Source: CANJDH01 sp964443245 | Lineage (GTDB): Bacteria > Pseudomonadota > Gammaproteobacteria > Burkholderiales > JAEUOS01 | DNA length: 64,000 bases | NCBI GenBank assembly: GCA_964443245.1 | Contig: CAYUEG010000005.1 | Coordinates: 1-64,000, forward strand | Direction of reading: 5' to 3' | Part shown: piece after piece, positions 24,758 to 33,135 of the stretch | Numbering within the stretch: the first letter of the stretch is position 1 | How the letters are laid out: every line of letters starts with the position of its first letter | Notes under the pieces: generated by a model | Told to the model about the DNA's origin: nothing | The model's database searches: none | The model's input: only the letters and a program-made list of their open reading frames with translations | Program-made: the position numbers and the translations under genes

Positions 24758-26802
24758 AGCTGCCCCGCTTCTTTCCGATGACGCGCGAAGCGTTAAGGTC
24801 CGATACCGTAGCGCAAGCGCAGCCGGTGGGCCGCACCGCCATGCTCACCCTGCTATTGGCACTCATCCCGGTTCTCGGGCCGCATGTCTCGCACCTGCCT
24901 GAATGGTGCTCCTGGTTCGCCGGCCTGCTGTTCACGTGGCGTGCCTACCTGGCGTGGCGCGAGTTGAAGGGGCCGGTGCAATTACCCTCACGCTGGCTTC
25001 TCATGCTGCTCATGGGGCTGGCGATTGCCGGCACACTGTGGACCCATCGCACGCTGTTCGGGCGCGATGCCGGTGTCACGTTTGTCACCCTGCTGCTGGC
25101 CCTGAAGCTGCTGGAGACGCGCACCAAGCGCGACGCCGTAGCCGCCGTGTTTCTCTCCTATTTCCTGATCCTGACCAATTTCTTCTACTCGCAAACCATC
25201 GGCGTGGCAGCCCTGATGCTGGTCTCCCTGGTGATGATCACGTCCGCCCTGATCGCCGCCAATCGCGACGCAGCTCCTCTCCCACTTCTGGCACAGACGC
25301 GCCTGGCGGGCGTGATCATTCTCCAGGCCATTCCGATGATGCTCCTGCTGTTCCTGCTGTTCCCTCGCGTCAACGGCCCGCTCTGGGGTTTGCCCGCCGA
25401 TGCCAGTGCTGCGGTATCCGGGCTTTCGGACAGCATGTCTCCGGGTCAGATCACCTCGCTCTCGTTGTCGGACGCCATTGCCTTTCGCGTCAAGTTCAAT
25501 GGCCCGCCTCCGTCTGAAGCGGTAATGTACTGGCGCGGGCCGGTGCTGTCCGCCTTTGATGGCCGCAACTGGCGCATGCAGGCTGCCAATCCGTACCGGC
25601 CAGCGCAATTCGAAGCTGCAGGTGCCAAGTTCGACTACACCGTCACGCTGGAACCATCGCAGAAGCCATGGTTATTCGCGCTGGAAATGCCCACCAGACT
25701 GCCCGAGTACGGGCGCCTGACTGCCGACCTGCAGCCGGTGACGAACAAACCAGTGACGAGCCGGATGCGCTACGACGCCACGTCCTACCCGGCCTACCGC
25801 TCGATCCCGCAGGAATCGCGTGAGGACCTGCAACCCTACCTGGCCCTGCCGCCACGTACCAACCCGCGCACGCGTGAACTGATCGCTTCCTGGCTGTTCC
25901 AGGGCACCAGCGGCGAAGCGATGGTGGCACGCGCCTTGAAACACTTCCGCACCGAAGAGTTTTATTACACGTTTGAACCGCCACTGCTGGACAACAACCC
26001 GGTTGACGAATTTCTTTTCATCACCAAAAAAGGCTTTTGCGAACACTATGCGTCAGCCTTTACCGTGATGATGCGCGCTGCCGGCATCCCGGCCCGCGTG
26101 GTGACGGGCTATCAGGGCGGACAAGTCAACCCGATCGACGGGTTTGTGACGGTACGCCAGGCCGACGCGCATGCCTGGGCGGAGGTTTGGCTGCGCGACC
26201 GCGGCTGGATCCGCGTTGACCCAACCGCGGCCGTCTCGCCAGCACGCATTGAGCGTGGTCTGGCCGGTGCATTGCCGCAGCGCTTCGCCGCGCCCCTGAT
26301 CAGCCGTTTTACCGGTGGCTGGAGCACGGATGCCCTGCAGAAGATCCGGTTCAATTGGGAAGCCGTAACCAACGCCTGGAACCAATGGGTGCTCAACTAC
26401 TCACCGGACAGGCAACGCGAAACGCTGGAACGCCTCGGCATGAAGACACCCACCTGGCAAGACATGGTAGCGGCGCTGGTGATCGGCATGGGCCTGGTAT
26501 CTCTGGTCGTCACCGGCTGGATTCTGAAATCGCAACGCGAACGTGATCCAGTGCAGCGCATGTGGGAGCGGTTCTGCCGGCGCCTTGCTCGCGCCGGGGT
26601 GGAACGCGCGCCACATGAAGGCCCGCTCGATTTTGCGCGTCGTGCAGAAGCGTGGCTGGCAGCCAGGAAGCCGGCCAGTCCGGCGCGCCGTGCTGTGCCG
26701 CAGATCGGTCAGGCCTACGCGTCCCTGCGCTATGGCGCGCCGTCAAGCGACCCATCCGGCATGAGACAATTCGCGCAAATGGTCAAGGAATTGCGCGTTT
26801 GA
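24754..26802 (+). CDS. TgpA-like membrane transglutaminase (DUF3488 + transglutaminase core)
   Basis: 682 residues. The N-terminal 200 contain five or six transmembrane helices (DUF3488). A periplasmic transglutaminase/protease-like domain carries the triad Cys429 (KKGFCEHYASAF), His473 (ADAHAWAEVW) and Asp489 (IRVDPTAAV). A last helix at about 571-592 (MVAALVIGMGLVSLVVTGWI) is followed by a cytoplasmic DUF4129-like tail. TgpA of Pseudomonas aeruginosa is the characterised relative and is important for viability. Position between DUF58 and MltB genes supports a role in cell-wall or envelope processing. The stop TGA overlaps the mltB TTG start. Confidence 0.92.
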   Translation: MKLPRFFPMTREALRSDTVAQAQPVGRTAMLTLLLALIPVLGPHVSHLPEWCSWFAGLLFTWRAYLAWRELKGPVQLPSRWLLMLLMGLAIAGTLWTHRTLFGRDAGVTFVTLLLALKLLETRTKRDAVAAVFLSYFLILTNFFYSQTIGVAALMLVSLVMITSALIAANRDAAPLPLLAQTRLAGVIILQAIPMMLLLFLLFPRVNGPLWGLPADASAAVSGLSDSMSPGQITSLSLSDAIAFRVKFNGPPPSEAVMYWRGPVLSAFDGRNWRMQAANPYRPAQFEAAGAKFDYTVTLEPSQKPWLFALEMPTRLPEYGRLTADLQPVTNKPVTSRMRYDATSYPAYRSIPQESREDLQPYLALPPRTNPRTRELIASWLFQGTSGEAMVARALKHFRTEEFYYTFEPPLLDNNPVDEFLFITKKGFCEHYASAFTVMMRAAGIPARVVTGYQGGQVNPIDGFVTVRQADAHAWAEVWLRDRGWIRVDPTAAVSPARIERGLAGALPQRFAAPLISRFTGGWSTDALQKIRFNWEAVTNAWNQWVLNYSPDRQRETLERLGMKTPTWQDMVAALVIGMGLVSLVVTGWILKSQRERDPVQRMWERFCRRLARAGVERAPHEGPLDFARRAEAWLAARKPASPARRAVPQIGQAYASLRYGAPSSDPSGMRQFAQMVKELRV

Positions 26803-27863
26803 AATTCTTTCTGCTGCTGGCAGCCTGTTGCATGGTCGCCGCCTCCGCCGCCGGTGCACAGTCAGGTCCCAACGCAGGCAAGGCCACTTCCTCCGCGAAG
26901 GGGGCCAAACCTTCCACCAAGGTCGATTACAGCAAGCGTGATGACGTCAAGGCTTTCATGGCCGAGATGGCGCGCAAGCATAATTTCGTCGAAAGCGAGC
27001 TTTCGTTTCTGTTCGCGCGGGCCAGGTTCTATCCTGCCATCGTCGAGTTGATCACGCCGCCCGTCAACCCGCGGGTGCGCTCCTGGCAAGCCTATCGCAG
27101 CCGCTTCCTGGACCAGGTACGCATCGAAGGCGGCGTGGCACTTTGGCGCAAGTACGAGAAGGAACTGGCCCGGGCCGAGCAGGAATTCGGTGTACCGGCC
27201 GAGATCATCGTCGCGATCATGGGGGTGGAGACGGTCTACGGGCGCAATACAGGCAGCTGGCGCGTGATCGATGCGCTGACGACACTCAGTTTCGACTACC
27301 CGAAGCGCGCCGAATTCTTTCGCAGCGAACTCGAGAACTACCTCCTGTTCGTCCGCGAACACGACATCGACGTCTTCAGCGTGCGCGGCTCCTATGCCGG
27401 CGCCATCGGCATACCCCAGTTCATGCCGGGCAGCTGGCGGCGCTATGCGGTCGACTACGACGGCAACGGCAAAATCAACTTGCGCGAGAGCTTTATCGAT
27501 TCGATCGGCAGCATCGGCAATTTCCTAAAGGGTCACGGCTGGGTCGCGGGCGGGCCGATTGCCTTTCCGGCGCGCCTAGATGGCGACGCCTGGAAGCCGC
27601 TGCTGGACAAGGACATCCTGCCCCACACGCCGCTGGCGGATTTGGGGAAATTTGGCATCACGTCGGAAACCCTTGTGGCACAACGGCTTCCGGCCGATAC
27701 CCGATTCACGCTGGTCGATCTGGTGACGCCGGATGCCGCCACCGAATACTGGATCGGCTTGCAGAACTTCTACGTCATCACGCGCTATAACCGCTCCAGC
27801 TTCTACGCCATGAGCGTGATGCAACTGGCAGACGAGATCAAGAAAGCGCGCCAGGCACCCTGA
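26799..27863 (+). CDS. mltB: Lytic murein transglycosylase B
   Basis: 354 residues. MltB cleaves peptidoglycan glycan strands to 1,6-anhydro-muropeptides. The catalytic glutamate is in IMGVETVYGRNTGSW (Glu144). Other family elements are SYAGAIGIPQFMPGSWRRYA, VDYDGNGKINL and the C-terminal NFYVITRYNRSSFYAMSVMQ. The N-terminus is a signal peptide, MKFFLLLAACCMVAASAAGA. No ATG is suitable: TTG 26799 overlaps the previous stop as TTGA and has AAGGA about 9 bp upstream. The frame is open to 26652 inside the TgpA gene. It converges on cysM with only 19 bp between stops. Confidence 0.92.
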   Translation: MKFFLLLAACCMVAASAAGAQSGPNAGKATSSAKGAKPSTKVDYSKRDDVKAFMAEMARKHNFVESELSFLFARARFYPAIVELITPPVNPRVRSWQAYRSRFLDQVRIEGGVALWRKYEKELARAEQEFGVPAEIIVAIMGVETVYGRNTGSWRVIDALTTLSFDYPKRAEFFRSELENYLLFVREHDIDVFSVRGSYAGAIGIPQFMPGSWRRYAVDYDGNGKINLRESFIDSIGSIGNFLKGHGWVAGGPIAFPARLDGDAWKPLLDKDILPHTPLADLGKFGITSETLVAQRLPADTRFTLVDLVTPDAATEYWIGLQNFYVITRYNRSSFYAMSVMQLADEIKKARQAP

Positions 27864-27882
27864 CCGGACGTAGCCGCGCCCC

Positions 27883-28797
27883 TCAGGCCGGGAACACGCC
27901 CGTCGAGAGATAGCGATCACCTCGATCGCAGACGATGAAGACGATGGTGGCGTTTTCAACGGACTCAGCCACGCGCAAGGCAACGCACAGCGCGCCGGCG
28001 GCCGAGATGCCCGCCGAAATGCCTTCCTCGGCAGCCAGACGGCGGCACATGTTCTCGGCATCGGCCTGGCTGACCAGTTCAAGCCGGTCTACCCTCGCCT
28101 TGTCGTAGATCCGGGGCAAGTAGGCTTCGGGCCACTTGCGGATGCCCGGGATCTGGGACCCTTCGGAGGGTTGGCATCCAACGATCTGGATGCGGGCATT
28201 CTTTTCCTTCAGATACTGCGACACGCCCATGATGGTGCCAGTGGTCCCCATGGCAGAGACAAAATGGGTTACGTCCCCTCTGGTGTCGTTCCAGATCTCC
28301 GGCCCGGTCGTTTCATAGTGGGCGCGCGGATTGTCCGGATTGGCAAACTGGTCGAGGATCTTGCCTTGCCCTTCCTTCTCCATCTTCACGGCCAGATCGC
28401 GGGCGGCCTCCATGCCTCCCTCGGCCGCCGGCGTGAGGATCAGTCTGGCGCCGTACGCTGTCATGCTCTGGCGCCGTTCAATCGACAGGTTGTCCGGCAT
28501 GATCAGCACCATCTTGTAGCCGCGCATGGCCGCCACCATGGCCAATGCAATGCCCGTATTGCCCGAGGTTGCTTCAATGAGCGTATCACCGGGCTTGATC
28601 TCGCCGCGCTCCTCGGCACGGGCGATCATCGACAGAGCAGGTCGGTCCTTGACTGAACCTGCCGGATTATTGCCTTCCAGCTTGCCCAGAATCAGGTTGT
28701 TGCGCTGACGATTTCCGGCACCGGGAATGCGTTGCAGACGTACCAGCGGCGTGCTGCCGACTGCCGCCTCAAGGGTCTTGTACATGGGTCCAGCCAT
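27883..28797 (-). CDS. cysM: Cysteine synthase B (O-acetylserine sulfhydrylase)
   Basis: CysM makes cysteine from O-acetylserine and sulfide or thiosulfate with PLP. 304 residues; the PLP lysine is Lys50 in NNPAGSVKDRPAL, the substrate loop is EATSGNTGIALAMVAA, and the phosphate-binding turn is SAMGTTGTIMGVSQYL. YLPRIYDKARVDR fits the B isoform better than CysK, and CysK-type C-terminal features are absent. The first ATG (28797) is used. It lies at the downstream end of the gyrA-to-cysM block, separated from the ComEA-like gene by a strong terminator, so it probably has its own promoter. Confidence 0.94.
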   Translation of the reverse strand: MAGPMYKTLEAAVGSTPLVRLQRIPGAGNRQRNNLILGKLEGNNPAGSVKDRPALSMIARAEERGEIKPGDTLIEATSGNTGIALAMVAAMRGYKMVLIMPDNLSIERRQSMTAYGARLILTPAAEGGMEAARDLAVKMEKEGQGKILDQFANPDNPRAHYETTGPEIWNDTRGDVTHFVSAMGTTGTIMGVSQYLKEKNARIQIVGCQPSEGSQIPGIRKWPEAYLPRIYDKARVDRLELVSQADAENMCRRLAAEEGISAGISAAGALCVALRVAESVENATIVFIVCDRGDRYLSTGVFPA

Positions 28798-28845
28798 TGT
28801 GAAAAAGTGGACTTGATTGTACCGGCCAACCTCGGCCGAACAATG

Positions 28846-28874
28846 AAAAAGCCCCGCACAAAGCGGGGCTTTTT
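28846..28874 (-). terminator. Rho-independent terminator downstream of the ComEA-like gene
   Basis: GCCCCGC and GCGGGGC form a 7-bp GC stem with a five-base loop, flanked by A5 and T5 so that it can work in both directions. It lies just after the ComEA-like stop codon and before the cysM start, both on the minus strand. Confidence 0.85.
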
Positions 28875-28893
28875 CGGGACGCCGTTGTGTTAC

Positions 28894-29718
28894 TTACTTC
28901 TTGGCATCCGCTTTAGGGGCGTCCTTGCCATCCTTCTTGTCGTCCTTGGCATCTTTCTTGGCATCGGACTTCGGCGCATCCTTGGCTTTCTTGGCGTCAT
29001 CTTTGGCCTTTTTGTCGGCCGCCGCCTTGTCTTCCTTGGCTTTCTTCTCAGCTGCCTTCTTCTCGTCAGCCGCCTTCTTGTCGGCGGCCGCTTTCTCTTC
29101 CTTCGCCTTCTTGTCCGCCGCGGCTTTTTCTTCCGCAGCTTTCTTCTCGGCTGCTTTCTTGTCCGCCGCTTCCTTCTTCGGATCCGCCTTGGCATCGGCC
29201 TTCGGCGCATCTTTCTTCTCGTCTTTCTTCACGTCCTTCTTGTCATCTGCCTTGGGAGCATCTTTCTTGGCATCGGCTTTGGCAGGCGCTGCGGCAGCGG
29301 CGGGAGCGGCGGCCGGAGCGGCAGCAGCGGCTGGGGCGGGAGTGGCGGCCTTGGGGGCTGCAGCAGCCGGAGCGGCTGCGGGGGCAGGTGCAGGCGCCGG
29401 GGCGGCAGCCTTCGGCGCATCCTTCTTGGCATCGGCCTTGGCCGCAGTCGGGGTACCACCACCGACTACCACGGAACCATCCTTCTTCCAGTCTGCCACG
29501 GTCTTCTCGCCGATCCCCTTGACGCGTGCGGCGACGTCATCCAGGCTCTTGAAGGGGCCGTTCTTCTTCCGTTCTTCGACAATCGCCTTGGCCTTGACCT
29601 CGCCGATGCCCTTGATGGCGTCGAGTCCCTTCTCGTCGGCGCTATTGATGTCGACGGCGGCAAATGCCATGCCGATGCTCATCAGGAAGCCGGCCAATAC
29701 CAGTAACAGCTTTTTCAT
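28894..29718 (-). CDS. Exported ComEA-like helix-hairpin-helix protein with Lys/Ala-rich tail
   Basis: 274 residues from ATG 29718, which follows GAGGAGAG. A signal peptide (MKKLLLVLAGFLMSIGMAFA) precedes a ComEA-type helix-hairpin-helix region at about 21-85: VDINSADEKGLDAIKGIGEV and VAARVKGIGEKTVADWKKD. Residues about 92-274 are low-complexity Ala/Lys/Pro/Asp/Glu with repeated KADAKKDAPK and ADKKAAEKKAAEE blocks, like histone H1 or AlgP tails. ComEA binds incoming DNA in the periplasm during natural transformation; DNA binding here is inferred from both halves. The tail repeats also make a long antisense frame that is not a gene. The frame extends to 29787 without a ribosome site. Confidence 0.85.
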   Translation of the reverse strand: MKKLLLVLAGFLMSIGMAFAAVDINSADEKGLDAIKGIGEVKAKAIVEERKKNGPFKSLDDVAARVKGIGEKTVADWKKDGSVVVGGGTPTAAKADAKKDAPKAAAPAPAPAPAAAPAAAAPKAATPAPAAAAAPAAAPAAAAAPAKADAKKDAPKADDKKDVKKDEKKDAPKADAKADPKKEAADKKAAEKKAAEEKAAADKKAKEEKAAADKKAADEKKAAEKKAKEDKAAADKKAKDDAKKAKDAPKSDAKKDAKDDKKDGKDAPKADAKK

Positions 29719-29816
29719 GTGCTCTCCTCGGTTCTGTAAGTGTGAAATTCGATTAAATGGCGCGGCTGCAACCCGCCGCAGGGGCATGACCGGACGTTAA
29801 ACGCGGCACCCGGCGC

Positions 29817-30818
29817 TCAAGTTGACGCCAACATCGCCTTGACGTAACGACCGACGCCGGTCTCGACGTCCAGGAACGGAGCGGAATAACCGGCCGCGCG
29901 CAATGCGTCGATGTCAGCCCGGGTAAAGCTCTGATACTTGCCCTTGAGTGCGTCGGGAAAGGCGATGTACTCGATCAGCCGTTGCGCCCGAATCTCTTCC
30001 AGGCTCAGGGCGGATTCGCCAGCCGCCGCGCGGCAGCCGTTGATGACGGCGCAGGCCACATCATTGAAGGGCTGGGCACGGCCGGTGCCCAGATTGAAAA
30101 TCCCGGATTGGGCCGGTCGCTCCAGGAAGTGCAGGTTCACCTTGACCACGTCCTCGACCGAGACAAAATCGCGGCTTTGCTCACCGGCACCGTAGCCGTC
30201 CCAGCCTTCAAAGAGGCATACCTTGCCGGTGGCGCGAAACTGGTTGAAATTGTGAAACGCCACCGATGCCATGCGCCCCTTGTGGCTCTCACGTGGACCA
30301 TAGACGTTGAAATAGCGAAAGCCGGCGATCTGGGCCGTCAGGCCGGCCACCATGCGGCGGCGCACCATCTGGTCAAACAGAAATTTCGAGTACCCGTAGA
30401 CATTGAGCGGCCTCTCGAACGCCCGGCCTTCAGTGAACTGCGGACCTGCACCATACACAGCTGCTGAGGAAGCATACAGGAGCGGAATCTCGACCTCCTG
30501 GCAGTATTCCATGAGACGCATGGAATACCGGAAGTTGTTCTCCATCATGTAGCGGCCATCGGTTTCCATCGTGTCCGAACAGGCACCCTGGTGCAAGACC
30601 GCCTCGATATCGTCGCCCCACAGACCCGCTTCGAGCTGGTCCAGGAAGGTGCCTTTGTCAAAATAGTCGGCAATGTCGCAATCGACCAGATTCGGGAACT
30701 TCTCGGCGCGGGCGAGGTTGTCCACCGCGATGATATCGGTCACGCCGCGCTCATTGAGCGCCTTGACGAGGTTGGCTCCGACAAAACCGGCAGCGCCGGT
30801 CACCACGATCATGCCCAT
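29817..30818 (-). CDS. hldD: ADP-L-glycero-D-manno-heptose 6-epimerase
   Basis: HldD (RfaD) epimerises ADP-D-glycero- to ADP-L-glycero-manno-heptose for the LPS inner core. The 333-residue SDR protein has the NADP-binding motif VVTGAAGFVGANLVKAL, the HQGACSDTMETDGRYMM signature of this epimerase, catalytic Tyr/Lys in LNVYGYSKFLFDQ, and FRYFNVYGPRESHKGRMAS. ATG 30818 overlaps the hldA stop by one base (TGATG); ATG 30812 is an alternative. It works with the kinase encoded directly upstream. Confidence 0.96.
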   Translation of the reverse strand: MGMIVVTGAAGFVGANLVKALNERGVTDIIAVDNLARAEKFPNLVDCDIADYFDKGTFLDQLEAGLWGDDIEAVLHQGACSDTMETDGRYMMENNFRYSMRLMEYCQEVEIPLLYASSAAVYGAGPQFTEGRAFERPLNVYGYSKFLFDQMVRRRMVAGLTAQIAGFRYFNVYGPRESHKGRMASVAFHNFNQFRATGKVCLFEGWDGYGAGEQSRDFVSVEDVVKVNLHFLERPAQSGIFNLGTGRAQPFNDVACAVINGCRAAAGESALSLEEIRAQRLIEYIAFPDALKGKYQSFTRADIDALRAAGYSAPFLDVETGVGRYVKAMLAST

Positions 30819-31759
30819 CAGAACAACTCCTGCGGCGTCACCACCGCCGTACCCAGCTTACCGACCACGATGCCGCCTGCCTTGTTGGCCAGGGCCGCTG
30901 CATCTGCCAGCGAGGCCCCGCCCCCCAGCAGCACTGCCAGGGCGGCGATGACGGTGTCCCCGGCGCCAGACACATCGAAGACCTCACGTGCCTGTGCCTT
31001 CATGTTGACCTCACCCGTTTCCGTAAACAGGGTCATGCCTTCCTCGGAGCGGGTCAGGAGCAGGGCTTCGAGCCCCAGTTCCCGGCGCAGTTTCTGCGCC
31101 TTGGCAATCAACTCCGCTTCCGAACTCCAGCCACCCACCACTTGCCGCAACTCACTGCGGTTCGGTGTCAGGACAGTCGCACCGGTGTAACGCGAATAGT
31201 CCTCGCCTTTCGGGTCAACCAGCACCCGTTTGCCTGCGGCAAATGCGGCGTCGATCATTGCAGCGATGTGAGCCAGCCCGCCTTTGCCGTAGTCGGACAG
31301 GATGACCACGTCGGCTTCATCGAGCAGGCGCTTGAACTCGTTGAGTTTTCCCGTCAACACCTCGTGGCTTGGCGTCTCCTCGAAATCAATCCGCAACAGC
31401 TGTTGCTGACGGCCGATCACCCGCAACTTGATGGTGGTCTTGAATGCCGTATCCACATGCAATGAGGTGTGAATGCCAGCCGATTCCAGCAGACGCCGGA
31501 TGGTCTGGCCCGGCTCGTCATCCCCGACCACCGACAGGAGCGTCGTCTGCGCACCGAGGGCAACTGCGTTGCGCGCCACGTTGGCGGCGCCGCCCAGTCG
31601 CTCGTCGCTCTTCTCGACCTTGACCACCGGTACCGGCGCCTCGGGAGAAATGCGATGCACGTCGCCAAACCAATAACGGTCAAGCATGACGTCACCCACC
31701 ACCAGCACGCGCGCGCCGGCAGCCGCCGTGCGCATCGCAAGCAGATCCGGACTGCTCAT
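30818..31759 (-). CDS. hldA: D-glycero-beta-D-manno-heptose-7-phosphate kinase (RfaE domain I)
   Basis: The enzyme phosphorylates heptose 7-phosphate at C1 on the way to ADP-heptose. 313 residues of PfkB/ribokinase type: GDVMLDRYWFGDVHRISPEA with PVPVV, the substrate element LGGAANVARNAVALGA, and the catalytic loop VFDVSGAGDTVIAALAVLL. It is the stand-alone kinase form: the cytidylyltransferase domain fused to it in E. coli HldE is absent here, so a separate rfaE2/hldC gene is expected elsewhere. It overlaps ugd by 4 bp and hldD by 1 bp. Confidence 0.94.
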   Translation of the reverse strand: MSSPDLLAMRTAAAGARVLVVGDVMLDRYWFGDVHRISPEAPVPVVKVEKSDERLGGAANVARNAVALGAQTTLLSVVGDDEPGQTIRRLLESAGIHTSLHVDTAFKTTIKLRVIGRQQQLLRIDFEETPSHEVLTGKLNEFKRLLDEADVVILSDYGKGGLAHIAAMIDAAFAAGKRVLVDPKGEDYSRYTGATVLTPNRSELRQVVGGWSSEAELIAKAQKLRRELGLEALLLTRSEEGMTLFTETGEVNMKAQAREVFDVSGAGDTVIAALAVLLGGGASLADAAALANKAGGIVVGKLGTAVVTPQELF

Positions 31760-33102
31760 GCAGCGTTCCTCAAATCCGGCCGGCCAATCGGCTCGTACTC
31801 GATACCCTGCCCACGCACCAAGCCCGGGTCATAAAGATTGCGTCCATCGAAAATCACCGGCACCTTGAGCCTGGCCCGAATCACCGCAAAATCGGGACTG
31901 CGAAACTCCTTCCATTCGGTCACGATGATGAGCGCATCGGCACCTTCAAGCGCCTGCATCGGGCCTTCGGCATAACGCACCGCCACGTTGCCTGCCAGCG
32001 CGTGGCGCGCTTCGGCCATCGCCACCGGGTCATACGCAGCAATGGTAGCGCCCCGACTGGTCAATGCAGCGATCAGTTCCAGAGAGGGCGCTTCGCGCAT
32101 GTCGTCGGTATTGGGTTTGAACGCCAGACCCCACAACGCAAAGTGCCGGCCCTTGAGGTTCTCGCCAAAGCGACGTACCACCTTGTGCGCCAGCACCTGC
32201 TTCTGGTGCGCATTGGCACGCTCGACGGCATCAAGGATCTGAAAACCGGCACCGGCCTCCTGGGCCGTGCGCTGCAACGCCTGCACGTCCTTCGGAAAAC
32301 ACGAGCCGCCATATCCGCAACCGGCATACAGGAAGTGATAGCCGATACGCGGGTCGGAGCCAATGCCCTGGCGCACCAGTTCCACATCCGCGCCAAGGCG
32401 CTCAGCCAGATTGGCGATTTCGTTCATGAAGGAAATACGCGTTGCCAGCATCGCGTTGGCGGCATACTTGGTAAGCTCGGCCGAGCGAATGTCCATGAAG
32501 ATCATCCGTTCATGGTTGCGCTGAAACGGCGCATACAGGGCACGCATCGCCGCTTTGGCGCGCTCATCGTCCGGGGCTGTGCCGACGACGACGCGATCGG
32601 GCTTCATGAAATCTTCGACCGCAGCGCCTTCCTTCAGGAATTCGGGGTTCGAGACAACGGAAAACGCCATCGACAATCCACGGCGCGACAGTTCGTCCGC
32701 AATGGCGGCGCGCACCTTGTCGGCTGTGCCCACCGGCACAGTCGACTTGTCCACGATCACCTTCGGGCTGGTCATGCGTGCCCCGACATTCCTTGCTGCC
32801 GCGACAACGTATTTGAGGTCCGCTGACCCATCCTCATCCGGCGGCGTTCCCACGGCGATGAACTGGACATCGCCATGTGCCACGGCCTCGTCGATGTCCG
32901 TAGTGAAACGGATGCGCCCAGCGGCGCGATTGCGTGCCACCATTTCCTTCAAGCCCGGCTCGAAGATCGGTATACCGCCTTCATTCAGGGTACGGATCTT
33001 GGCTGCATCCACATCCAGACAGAGTACATCGTTGCCGACTTCGGCGAAACAGGCGCCGGTGACGAGCCCGACATAGCCGGTGCCGATCATGGTGATTTTC
33101 AT
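31756..33102 (-). CDS. ugd: UDP-glucose 6-dehydrogenase
   Basis: Ugd oxidises UDP-glucose to UDP-glucuronate with two NAD. 448 residues: N-terminal Rossmann motif MIGTGYVGLVTGACFAEVGN, central AELTKYAANAMLATRISFMN, and the catalytic cysteine Cys268 in GCGYGGSCFPKDVQAL. The C-terminal UDP-binding domain has LWGLAFKPNTDDMREAPS. UDP-glucuronate feeds exopolysaccharide, capsule or modified LPS; the location beside the heptose genes suggests surface polysaccharide use. It overlaps hldA by 4 bp and lies 33 bp downstream of lapB. Confidence 0.95.
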   Translation of the reverse strand: MKITMIGTGYVGLVTGACFAEVGNDVLCLDVDAAKIRTLNEGGIPIFEPGLKEMVARNRAAGRIRFTTDIDEAVAHGDVQFIAVGTPPDEDGSADLKYVVAAARNVGARMTSPKVIVDKSTVPVGTADKVRAAIADELSRRGLSMAFSVVSNPEFLKEGAAVEDFMKPDRVVVGTAPDDERAKAAMRALYAPFQRNHERMIFMDIRSAELTKYAANAMLATRISFMNEIANLAERLGADVELVRQGIGSDPRIGYHFLYAGCGYGGSCFPKDVQALQRTAQEAGAGFQILDAVERANAHQKQVLAHKVVRRFGENLKGRHFALWGLAFKPNTDDMREAPSLELIAALTSRGATIAAYDPVAMAEARHALAGNVAVRYAEGPMQALEGADALIIVTEWKEFRSPDFAVIRARLKVPVIFDGRNLYDPGLVRGQGIEYEPIGRPDLRNAA

Positions 33103-33135
33103 GGGGTTTCTTGTCGCTAAAGCGCCCGAGAGTTG

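Noticed and set aside
28901..29800. Ala/Ser/Phe-rich open frame opposite the ComEA-like tail
   Set aside because: A direct consequence of the Lys/Ala codon repeats on the coding strand; no ribosome site.
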